Shown here one piece after another: positions 33,382 to 47,974 of a stretch of 64,000 nucleotides of DNA. Made by a program: the position numbers and the translations under genes. How positions within the stretch are numbered: the first letter of the stretch is position 1; the number at the start of each line of letters is the position of its first letter. The notes beneath the pieces are model-generated. The model saw only the letters and a list, made by a program, of their open reading frames with translations. It did not search any database and was not told where the DNA came from. Source of the stretch: Closterium sp. Naga37s-1 (taxonomy: Eukaryota > Streptophyta > Zygnematophyceae > Desmidiales > Closteriaceae); assembly GCA_947471745.1 (NCBI GenBank), contig CANJKZ010000092.1, positions 1,364,001 through 1,428,000 on the forward strand, in the 5' to 3' direction.

Positions 33382-33442
33382 CTATCGGCCACATGCATCC
33401 ACGGTGTATGTGTTCCTGTACAATGTCTTGCTCAGTGCATAC

Positions 33443-36400
33443 CTAGCATCCCCGCCCTGACCACCATTTAATAATGCGCATCATCTCACTCCCTGGAAAC
33501 CGGCCCAGGCTCCCCTTGGCCGCTGCCGATTCACTGAACGTGGACACACCATCCCCTGCCAGTGATTTTGCTTTCCCTGGCACCAGCCCTGCTCCCTTTT
33601 CTGCTCCCCCTTCCCCGTTTCTCTCCCTCACTCCACCGTTTGCCCCAGAAACACCCTCTGCAGCCACAGTGGCAGCAGTGGGGATGGGAAAGGGGCTGAG
33701 ATCCGTACACAGCACAGCTGCCTCTCCCCCTGGCACTGTGTGGATGAAATCAGAGAGGTCACAGATGGCCAATGGCACTGGCTCCTCTGTATGGTCGCCG
33801 TATAGAATGGGCGTGGAGTGATCGCCCGTCACACACAGGCAGAACCTTACCCGCTGCTGCTTCTCGTGCTGCTGGTTACCCCCCTGCTGCTTCTCCTCCC
33901 GATCCCCTTCTCTCTGCACCAGCCACAAACAGTGCGCCAGCTGCCCCACCATGCGATCAACGGCCTCCAGCGCTCGCACCTTGAGATCAACGGCCTTGTC
34001 GTGTCCGGCATCGTCCACGGCCTTGATGTGCAGAAACGCAAACTCGTACCCCTCGCTGCACCCCTGCCTTGGCTCCTCCTCCCCTGGAACGCAAATCAAC
34101 GGCGCAGATCGACTGTTGGGAGCGATTGGATCGATCTGACCATCCTGGTCGGTTCGATCAGTTGGCTCGAGCTTGGATGAAGCATGAGGCAGGGGTACGG
34201 TGGACAAAGCAGCAGCTACGGCTTCAGCTTTGGAGGCGAGGCAGGTTCGGTAGTCGCCCGTGGCTGCAGGTACGTGCAGGATGTCGATTCCGAGGCTGAG
34301 ACCCAGGCCTGCGATGATCTTGGTTGGGGCCACCATGCAGGGTCGCATGCCGTGCCTGTCCTTGAATGAGGGGACCTGGAGGAGGGTGGGTGTGAATCAG
34401 AGGGATGTTAGGTACAGCGCATATGGACAGCTTCGGATGGTTAGGGCCACCATGCAGGCTCGCATGCCGTGCCTCTCTTTGAAATGAAGGGACCTGGAGG
34501 AGAGAGTGGAGGTGGGAGTGCAGGTGAGAGTGAAGGTGGGAGTGAAGGAGAGAGTGGAGGTGGGAGTGGAGGTGGGAGTGGAGGTGGGAGTGGAGGTGGG
34601 AGTGGAGGTGGGAGCGGAGTGGAGGAGGGCGTGGACCATCCCAGTAGTTGCCACCTCTCCTTTCTGTCCCCTTTCCCCTGAATCCCTCAACTCCAGGCCC
34701 AACCTCTCCTCTCCTCCCACGCCCTCACCTCAATCCTGATTCCGCAGCCCCTCAGAAGAACCACATTTGCAACATTCTTTCCTTGCGCTGCCCGCTGCGC
34801 GTTGATTGGGTGATTTTTCAATTCTGCCCGAATCGCGTCACTCAGAGCGTTCACCACACGAGCTGTCAGATCTGCCTCCGGGCTCCCGTCCAATGGCGTC
34901 GCAACACCTAGAGCCCGCCCGTCCTTCAGAGGGTCGGTGCCGCCGATCCTGTCTGACAGGCCCGGGCCCCGAACCACCACACCGCACCTGTGTTCTGTGG
35001 CATATCTGAGGGTGGGTGGGGGAGGGGAAAGAGATCATGTTGAGGGTGGGTGGGGCCTGACGGCCTGTGTAAACACATGGGCGGTTACCAACATTGGATG
35101 ACTTGTGAAACAAGCAGTTGTGGGACCACATTGGGCAAACAAGGACAGAAGAAACTAGGAAATAAAATGGCCTGTATTTATCTCAGAGTATTTTGTGAGC
35201 TGTACATACTTGATGCTGACTTGGTAGTCCGGGAATCCAGGGATCTTCAGGCCATCCAGGTGGCGGCACAGGATTGGCCCCTCCTCCTCAAAGTGCCGAT
35301 CAGCCCGGCGTTTCACCACGATCCCCGTTGCCTCGTCCAACACTGCGAAGTTGCTCTGAAGGGGGATGGAGAGAGGGGGGGAGGTGGGAGAAGAGGGGTG
35401 GGTGGAGAGAGATGGAGAGATGGAGAGGAAATGATGCGCCCCCTGCTTCACCACGATCCCTGTTGCCTCGTCCAACACTGCAAAGTTGCTCTGCGCGGGC
35501 ATGGGGAGAGTGAGGAGGTGAAGAGAGTGACACACCATTGCAGCAGGGCGAAGGTGAAGACGAGGATAGAGGTAGAGAGACGGATCGACGGCTCAAAACT
35601 TACTCGTCTGGGTCGGCGGCTCAGATCTCACCCTGCTGCTCGAGTCTAGCACACTCGTCCAAAACCTCAATCACCTACCCAGTGATTCTAACACACTCGT
35701 TTGAAGCATGTTACCCACCTTGGGAATCCCCGCGTCCAAGGACTCGTTTGAAGTGTACTCGCTACTAGCAAACTTGCTATACGTATGACTAACCTTGAAC
35801 GCAATGTCCCCAGGCTGCATGGGAATCCCGGCGCCCATGGACTCGAACGCTCCCCGGCCCCTGTAGTGCTGGCGGGGGTTGTAACCCAGTAGAGAGAGAT
35901 GCGCCGTGTCACTGCAGAGAGTGGGGGGGTGCGGCGAGAGAAGAGGGAGAGGGGAGCGTGTTGGGTGGGGGGAATCGGGAACGGGGAGAAAAGGAAGGTA
36001 AGAGACGTGACAGGGACCCGGCCCCTGTAGTGCTGACGAGGATTGTAACCCAGCCAGGAGAGATGCGCGCCGAATCAGGGGAGGCGGGAGTCAGGTGGGG
36101 GGATGAGGGAAGCCGGGTGGGGGAAAGGGGGAGTCCGATGGGGAAAGGGGGGAATTTAGGTTGGGCAAAGCGAAGGGTGTGTGAGGGGGCAGTCTGGTGG
36201 GGAGAGAGGAGAGTTTGGTTGAGGACGGGGCAGTAAGGGATGCGACAAGGACTTGAGCCCTCTTTCCTCACTGTGAGCTCACCAATCCGTACCTCCCTTG
36301 TCGCTCCGACAATCCCCGCCGTCGATCCGTACCTGCCGCATGCGAGTCTGAGTTCTACAGGGTCCATCAAACCGTTGATTGACTCGAATGGAGTCAGCAC

Positions 36401-37269
36401 GCCAATTGAAATAAGTGTATTTTTGAGACCTCTCGAGAGGGCTTTTGAGGCACCTCAAAGCGTTGACTGACTCGAGTGGAGTGCGGTGATGGGGGAGTGC
36501 GGGGGAGAGGACGGGGCAGTAAGGGATGCGACAAGGACTTGACCCCTCTTTCCTCACTGTGAGCTCACCAATCCGTACCTCCCTTGTCGCTCCGACAGTC
36601 CCCGCCGTCGATCCGTACCTGCCGCACGCGAGTCCCAGTTCTACAGGGTCCATCAAACCGTTGACTCGAGTGGGCTTTTGAGGCGCCTCAAACCGTTGAC
36701 TGACTCGAGTGGGGTCCGCACGCCAAATTTGGCGAGGAAGGGGGTGTGGGGGGGAGGGGGGCTGGGAGGGCGCGGCAGAGCTAAAGAGAGCGCGAGAGTG
36801 GGGGGGGAGGGGGGGGGGGGGAAGAGAGGGGGGATGCTTCGCTTCGCAGGGCCGTCGTCCGGTCCGGCGCGGTAAGGGGTGCTCCCTACCTGCCGCACGC
36901 GAGTCCTGGTTCCACGGGGTCTATGAGGCCGTTGACTGATATACCATAGACAGGCATGATACAAGTGCCTGCCGCACGCCGGCTGGCATTCTACCTGCCG
37001 CATGCGAGCCCGGGTTCCACGGGGTCCATCAGGCCGTTGACTCCCGCCGCCGCGATCGCGTCCAGATTCGGCGTGTGTGCCGCCTCGAGCGGCGTCAGGC
37101 CGCCCAGCGACGGCACTGCCACGTCACCGATGCCGTCGATTAGTACGAACGCGACGCGGGTGGTGACGTTCTGCGGGAATGAGGAATAAGTTGCACTTGG
37201 TTCGCGATTCGCGGCTGGTGCGTTGCCGCCAGACATGACGGATTGCGGAATTGGCTCGTCTGACACCAT
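33443..37269 (-). CDS. Archaeal-type cofactor-independent phosphoglycerate mutase
   Basis: Five minus-strand exons: 37269-36995, 35911-35794, 35355-35210, 35005-34729, 34375-33443, giving 582 residues. It should interconvert 3- and 2-phosphoglycerate in glycolysis. Alkaline-phosphatase-superfamily landmarks are present: VLIDGIGD with metal-binding Asp45, HTPNLD, the CGSDTAHLSLLGY block with catalytic Ser92, GRGAFESMGAG, a DPLKDG segment, KAVDDAGHD (residues 391-398) and TGDHSTP (Asp457, His458). The Ser92 codon is split by intron 1. Residues about 330-380 and 430-448, and a stretch near the C-terminus, are low-complexity insertions, so the protein is longer than the roughly 490-residue plant relatives I recall. 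Introns 1, 2 and 4 are swollen by tandem copies of exon edges. The chromovirus lies 56 bp past the stop and may affect the 3' UTR. Its subcellular site is not evident. Confidence 0.9.
34446..34502 (-). repeat. Copy of mutase exon 5 start with acceptor
   Basis: Resembles 34329-34384 (start of exon 5 and its CCTCCAG acceptor) at a 117-bp offset inside intron 4. The acceptor is kept, but an extra base in the TTTCAAAG segment shifts frame. Confidence 0.8.
34503..34622. repeat. GGAGGTGGGAGT minisatellite in mutase intron 4
   Basis: About ten copies of a 12-bp purine-rich unit directly upstream (on the minus strand) of the copied exon 5 edge. Noncoding; the Gly/Ser/Glu and Thr/Pro/Ser frames across it are artefacts. 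Confidence 0.9.
35445..35495 (-). repeat. Copy of mutase exon 3 start with in-frame acceptor
   Basis: Copies the first part of exon 3 (SNFAVLDEATGIVVK) with a CGCAG acceptor whose exon would start at 35490. From there the frame stays open into the true exon 3 start at 35355, 135 nt later. Use of this acceptor would therefore insert 45 residues in frame, repeating SNFAVLDEATGIVVK. Confidence 0.8.
36017..36069 (-). repeat. Degenerate copy of mutase exon 2 (5' half)
   Basis: Matches 35854-35909 with several changes (GGCCCCTGTAGTGCTG...TTGTAACCCAG) and lies in intron 1, 160 bp upstream in transcript terms. Confidence 0.75.
36221..36680 (-). repeat. 286-bp-period tandem repeat carrying exon 1 end copies
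   Basis: Two blocks of about 170 bp, 36221-36400 and 36507-36680, nearly identical to each other. Each contains a degenerate copy of the exon 1 end (original 36995-37042; copies about 36332-36380 and 36618-36666). Another exon 1 end copy lies at 36888-36940 and has an upstream AG and a GTAGGG donor. With the original this makes four versions of the same exon edge. Confidence 0.85.
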
Positions 37270-40200
37270 GGGGACGATATTCGCCGGAAAACTGCTGTGA
37301 AAACTAGATGAGCCGATTCAGAGACTAAATTAGGATGTGTTTTGTTGCGCGATAATGTAGTGAGCTCGTCGTGACCCCTGAAGTGCTGACAAAATATACC
37401 CATCCTCGTTTGTTTGTACTTTGTTTGATTGAATTTTCGTCATCGAGCATTCATCCAAACGAGAACGGCAAGTGTTGGGGGGAAGTCTTGTAACGAGGAT
37501 GTTGTGACTGACTGACGGTTTTCGCTCAAATTCTGTCGGCTGTCATTCATCCGACCGACTGGCTGATTAGCGCAGCCCATGACCAGCCTCGCCCAGACGA
37601 AACCTTTCCTCCCCAAGGGCGCGGCTCGGAGATCCAGACAAGCCTCGAGAAGCTGCTCCGAACCAGGGAAATTGGTTCTGAAATGTCAAGGCGTGTTCGA
37701 GAGAAAGTATGTGACAGTTTATTTCTGGGATCGCAACAGATGTTATTGTTTCCATTACTCGATCAGTCATTTTTAATGATATCTAAAAACTGAGACTCAA
37801 AAAGGGAATGTTTGTTCAGTGCAATCTAAACCAAGACCAGGACCTCGATCGGGACCAGCCTCGAAACTGTGGGGACGGGAACGAGACTTCTGCCTTGCCA
37901 AGCCTGACCTAGGAACCAGGCCTGTCAATCCCCCCTGACCGCCTTTGACTGAGCGACGACGGAACGAACTTCCCTTTACAACAATCTTTTGGGGCTCAGT
38001 AAAAATAGTTTGGGTGTGGGAAAGCATCTACTTGGGCGTACTTAACACTGCTGTGCTAAACAATGTTCTGGTTTCATTCAAAGACCTGGGTCGAGTATTG
38101 GTCTGGGGAAAGCAAAATTGCGTATTGTGCTGTGCTGACGCTCGAAGCTGACCTCAGAATCACAAGTTTTCCGCCCTTACTGACTTAATTGCGTAACGCT
38201 ACTATTTCCGGATTGTCTCACTCCAATCGACCATTCTCGCTGCGCATTCCCAGCGAATCAGACTTTTCGAATCCGATTGACCCTATACGTGCTTTTGCGA
38301 TATGAGTCAAAGTTTACAATGTTTCTTATTTCAAAGAAATCCTGAAAGTTACATTCCCAAACCAGTTTAGGGTTACCCTGAATTGTCAAACCTGGTTTTT
38401 TTGTGTGTTTTTGTGGATACTACAGTCGAACCATGATTGTTTTGTAGTCAGAAAGTGAAAGTGGTCGGCGAACTTCGCAGCAATTGAAATAAGTCAGGGA
38501 TGGCCTGCCTACTGCCCTATATTTCTATTTGGGCAGTGCACGGCGCCTGCCCTCACGCTCAGTTACGACTGTTATTATTGTATACATTAGCTTTATCAAT
38601 TTATGTCCGAAACTATAGTCAGATGCTCGTTATTAGTTTTTTTTGTAATTATTCCCATTCAAGGAACATGTATTTCAGCCCGGGGAAATATAAATCAGTG
38701 CACCTGACATGAAATAAATAAAACTCAATCGGAAAGAGATGCGACTTGGGAGGCATCAATCCGGTAAAAAAAAAAAAGGCGGGTTATTGTATTTAGGGCT
38801 GCCTCCCCCCGCGAATATGCGTAGATAGTAACACATTGCCCCACAACTCTATCATGTCTGGTCACAGATGAAACACTAAATCGAAAATTGTAAGTACTTG
38901 ATTTACTAACGTAATTCATGGGAAGTTTTATTGTGCTCGTATTTTTGTCCGTAGCAATTCTGACAATGGTTACATTTGAAAACAAATCCGCATATTCGTT
39001 TTATCCAAGAAGGATTTGTTTTTATGTTGTTGTCGTCTTCCTAAAATTCACGCTCAACCTAGCCCCCTTGGACTGTTTGCATCTCTACACTTTGATGTTT
39101 GTGACATTGCATATGATTTTCGTCTAAAATATAGGACAGAAAATAAAAACCCCTATGAGATGGCATCCTCTTTCGAGAAGCATCAACCATAAATACCGTG
39201 AGATCATTTTTAGGGTTGATTTTTCCCTAAACGAATCCTATATGGGTGGGTTCTATATTTATTTCACGAACAACAAATAAACAATTTAGAGTTTTACAAA
39301 ATATAAAATAACATTTGAAGGACATTACGCATTAGCTGCAACCATGGAACAATGAACACTGCGCTACTAGCTAACCTTCATGAAATCTCTACAGTAACGT
39401 TTCGATCTTTAACTTCTTAGCACTTGTTTCATTTGTGAAAAAACGTGATAGCGATCCGGGGCAATGTGTGACTATCCATGATTGCACTGTAATCACACGT
39501 GATAGTTTCGAAATGTAAAGCGATTGTTTGTAATTCCCATGTGATCGAACGTGATAAAGCGGGGTTAATAGTGACTATATAATTTCTCAATATATTGTTG
39601 CCCTTATTAGATATGATACGCAGTACAAAAGCGGCGAGCTTTGATTAGGCGCGCTGTTCAGATTTAGCTCGCTGCTCTGTTTCGGCGCGTGCCTCATGTT
39701 CTAAGCCCTGAAATTGGCCACTTGGTGTTGCATTTAGGGCGCGTAACCATTTTGCACTCGACGGTTCGAACTGCGGACGGTCCGTCGTGGCGAAATGTAA
39801 CCGGCTTCGCTGATTATCATTTAGGCGTTCGCAGACGTGTTGGCGACGTCGCCAACCTAACGGACTGTCGTGACACTTTTTCACATTTCCAACAGTCCGC
39901 TTTGTGAACCGTGGACTGCCCGAAACCCAAACGGACGGTCCACTATTTCTGGCTAGTTATTGGTGGGCGAATTTTAATGTACAGTCAATCATGACGATTC
40001 GTCAACGAATCTAACACCGAAAATGTCGCGACGCAAATTACGAAGATACAAGGCTCTAACGAGGCTACAGTAGTCGCAAAAGTCAACAACCCCAAAAAAG
40101 TGTCACATTAGCCTTCGGACAGTCCGAAGTTGCAAAAAAATGATTCGGACGGTCCCGTTCTCGAGAATAGAACCGTCCGCTTCGTTCTAAGCGGACTGTC

Positions 40201-41382
40201 CGTCGAAAACGTAAAATGCAAAATGGTTACGCGCCCTTACTGCATATATACCTCGACAGATTCGAAACCACCTCAACAGATTCGAAACCAGCCGAAATCT
40301 CGGACAAACAAGTTCTCTAAACCCGGAAAACGGCCAAAGCATGTTGACGATAATGTGATTGACGGTGTAGCTGAACGATCGGATTATAACAGTCTGATCC
40401 GCAAGGAACGCGGTGCGAAGGTGATCGACAGGATTGAAACAGTCTTGACAATTGTCGTATCGCGTAATCAAGTCGTCGTTTCTCCTTGCCTGCTGACAGC
40501 TCTCTTTTCCGTCATTTACAGAGATCTCCCAGCACCACCCTCTGTCCGTCCGTACCTCGTACTCATCATAGGACTTTTCCCAAATTTCCATCTGATTGCG
40601 GTTCAGTAAGGTTCTCTGCGCTTTAGAGCTCTATTTCATCTTTAGCATCTTTACCATGGTTTGGTTACGAACCATACCGCTCCCATTCTTTCGTCCACCA
40701 CACCGACCTGTACATCCCTGAACATACCTCAAGTCTCCTAGACTTTCCCTTGATATTTGTCATACACAGAACTTACCTCCTGCTCAATGCTAAGCGATCA
40801 GTATATTCTCCAGGTTCTCTGTCTCCTCTCACATCTATCGGTCTGTTGGAGCGTAAGACTCGGGATACTAGAATCAGGGAACGGTCACCTATCTGACCAA
40901 GGTACGATTCGTAGAGCATATCCTGGACAGGCAGATGCGCGAGCTATTTATGAGTAGCGACGCTGCGAACAAGCGAAATGTCGTCTGATTGGCTCGCGGG
41001 TGTGTCATTTCGATCGTTGTGTCACAGACCCAGACCCTGATCGACTCCCTGATCGACTTGAATTCCCTCGCTTCGTTGCAGTTTTATTTCAGTAGCGAAT
41101 TTCTGCATTCAAAATAAAGGGAAGGACGGTAGGTACCAAGGGATCGGAAGGTGTTCTCGATCGCATGATCACAATCATTGCAATAGTTACAAGGATCCGG
41201 TGACCACAAGACCATTGATACCACTGCGTATGAGAGCATCTGCGTCCCTCTCGCGTTTGACATCGCAGCCGTGCCATGATCACGAGACGAGTGACTCATG
41301 AGGGAAAGATAGCTTGCCTATTATCCTGATCATAATTCATGAGCGCGAGAGCAGCAGCCAATGGTAAGAGCAGCAGCAGCCC
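37270..41382. other. Gene-poor 4-kb interval
   Basis: Between the divergent mutase gene and the 41383 gene I see no credible coding region. 38160-39640 is clearly richer in A/T than its surroundings. 39774-40205 holds a cluster of CGGAC-N-GTCCG palindromes. The longest open frame (40130-40609) has no family features and is not called. The interval must contain two promoters, which I cannot place. Confidence 0.4.
39774..40205. repeat. Cluster of CGGAC/GTCCG palindromes
   Basis: At least eight CGGAC or GTCCG half-sites, several paired as palindromes: CGGACGGTCCG at 39774, CTTCGGACAGTCCGAAG at 40113-40129, and a GTCCGCTT...AAGCGGAC hairpin near 40174-40196. This could be a decayed inverted-repeat transposon or a protein-binding cluster. 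Confidence 0.6.
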
Positions 41383-46132
<4,750 letters not shown>

Positions 46133-47635
46133 AGTTCAAGGGCACATTGCCACCATCCACTAGCTTTGGAGGATCAAGCTGGGTAGGGTTCGTTGGATGG
46201 ATGTATGAAATGGTGAAGCTAGCCTTTTGTTATATTATTGCTTCACTCTCAGTAAGTCTGATAAAATCAATATCGTACACTTCTACTAGTTATTGTCTCG
46301 CTTCGTCATCCTCACATCAGGTGAAGAAACTGCCGTACACATGGGGAGACGAGAGGAGGAATCCCATCCGTTGGATATTTTCAGGCAGTTACTGTTAGCG
46401 TGAAACACGGCTGCAGCCGTACAGCTTTCGCGCCACATATGGGCTTCGGTAGACTCATTCCGATTTCTTCCTGGCGTTTCCCTATCTGCCCTGAACTTTG
46501 CCTGCCAGCCTTCTCACAGAAAAACTTACACATACGTTTGTGCCAGCCTTCACACACCACAACCTTCACACCTACGGCTTGGAATTGGTGCAAACAACAG
46601 CTGCCCAAAACTAATCAAACCTCAAAATCAGCTACTGTAAACCAATTCCGTCACTTGCGTTGCTTGCGCGACTGCCTTCATCCTTCAGGTGAGAGCAGCT
46701 TGTGTTGTTGTGGGTTGTCTGTCTCAAATAAATGAGAGCAGCTGGAAATAATTTCTGCGGAGAGTTTTGGGCAGCTCACCTGTCCTACTTTCGTCCTCCA
46801 AATGCAGTGGCCTAGTCCTACTATTGCCGTGCTTTCCGAGGTCTTTGTGCTGTGAAATCTTCTCTCGCTCTCCGTTTCCAATTACGACTATCGAGACGTT
46901 TTTTTGGACAGCGAGACTGCTATTCAGGCTCTTAGGTTGACATTACATGCCTCTCATGTTTTCTGCACCATCTTCGCTTCATTAAACATTGAAGGTCCGC
47001 TCTGATACGTCGGTGAAACAGCGCTTTCTAAGATCTTTAAACGAAAGAAGGTATGTTTGCACATTATTAAGCTTCTATATGGGGATAGAAAGTTCAGGGA
47101 CCAACAATACCGGTTCAGATCATAGCCAAATGTGTTTAATGCGGACAAGCTATGTCCACTATTCTGCAGGCACTTCTTATCTTTCTCTTTCAACGTTTCC
47201 TCATTTCTTTATCTGCTGGTTTCAGGAGCCTCACAGAGATCTTCATCCTTCGTGGAATTTCGGATGCGCCTGACAGGATCAAAAGAAAAGAAACACATTA
47301 GGAGCTCCAGAAGAATATTCTCAAAAGCGTTTCGCGTGGATCCAGGCCCTAACATTGCATAAGGCGTCCGGCATTACCGGCTTGTGATTACACGCTCCTG
47401 ACATTCCGGCATTGCTGGGTTCCAGACTCCAGTTGTATATCAAGTGGTCACTGGCATTCGCGGGATATTTCCGGTAATCCAGGCCCTTCAGAAATCTCCT
47501 GTGGGTCGGCATTCGCTATAATTTATCAGGCGACTCAAAAATCGTATTGCGGGAGCATCCCGGTTCAGAGTCACATTGAGTCGAAGCTCCTCCGTTCTTC
47601 CGTCCCTTCACGCATTTCTTGCGGGCCACGTCAGC
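46133..47635. other. Intergenic region before the F-box/LRR gene
   Basis: 3' flank of the 41383 gene and upstream sequence of the F-box/LRR gene. No gene, RNA or element recognised. Confidence 0.35.
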
Positions 47636-47774
47636 ATGGAGCCCGTGCCGCCGCAGCTGAACGTGTCGTCTCCGAGGCCGTTCGATCAATCTGAAGAGGG
47701 CCAATCCAACGGATGGGGTTGGCTCGCGTCGCCGTCTGTCGCCGCGTCTAACCTCCTTACCCTGCACTCTCCAG
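47636..47774 (+). other. Possible first coding exon of the F-box/LRR gene
   Basis: An ATG-started 46-codon stretch (MEPVPPQLNVSSPRPFDQSE...) ends at a GTACAA donor with phase 1. An acceptor at 48046-48047 (CCGCAG) would join it in frame to the large F-box/LRR frame. If so, the true N-terminus is this exon and not the ATG at 47975. The alternative is a 5' leader frame or an unrelated short gene. Phase match alone is weak evidence. Confidence 0.35.
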
Positions 47775-47974
47775 GTACAACCTTTTTTGCCACACCCATC
47801 CGCATTACACTCTTTCCTTCGGGTTACGCACTTGAGCGATCCTTTCTTAGTCGCGCTAAACGAATCTTCTCTCCCTAGACAAGTACAATCTTCGCTTCCT
47901 GATACGTACCTTTTGAGCCGTTCCCGTGCTGCATTTCGCGTCGCTTTCGCTCCTCCTCTCCTTCGCTCTTTCGG

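Noticed and set aside
40130-40609. 159-residue open frame in the gene-poor interval
   Set aside because: No recognisable domain, overlaps an antisense frame of similar size, and covers the palindrome cluster.
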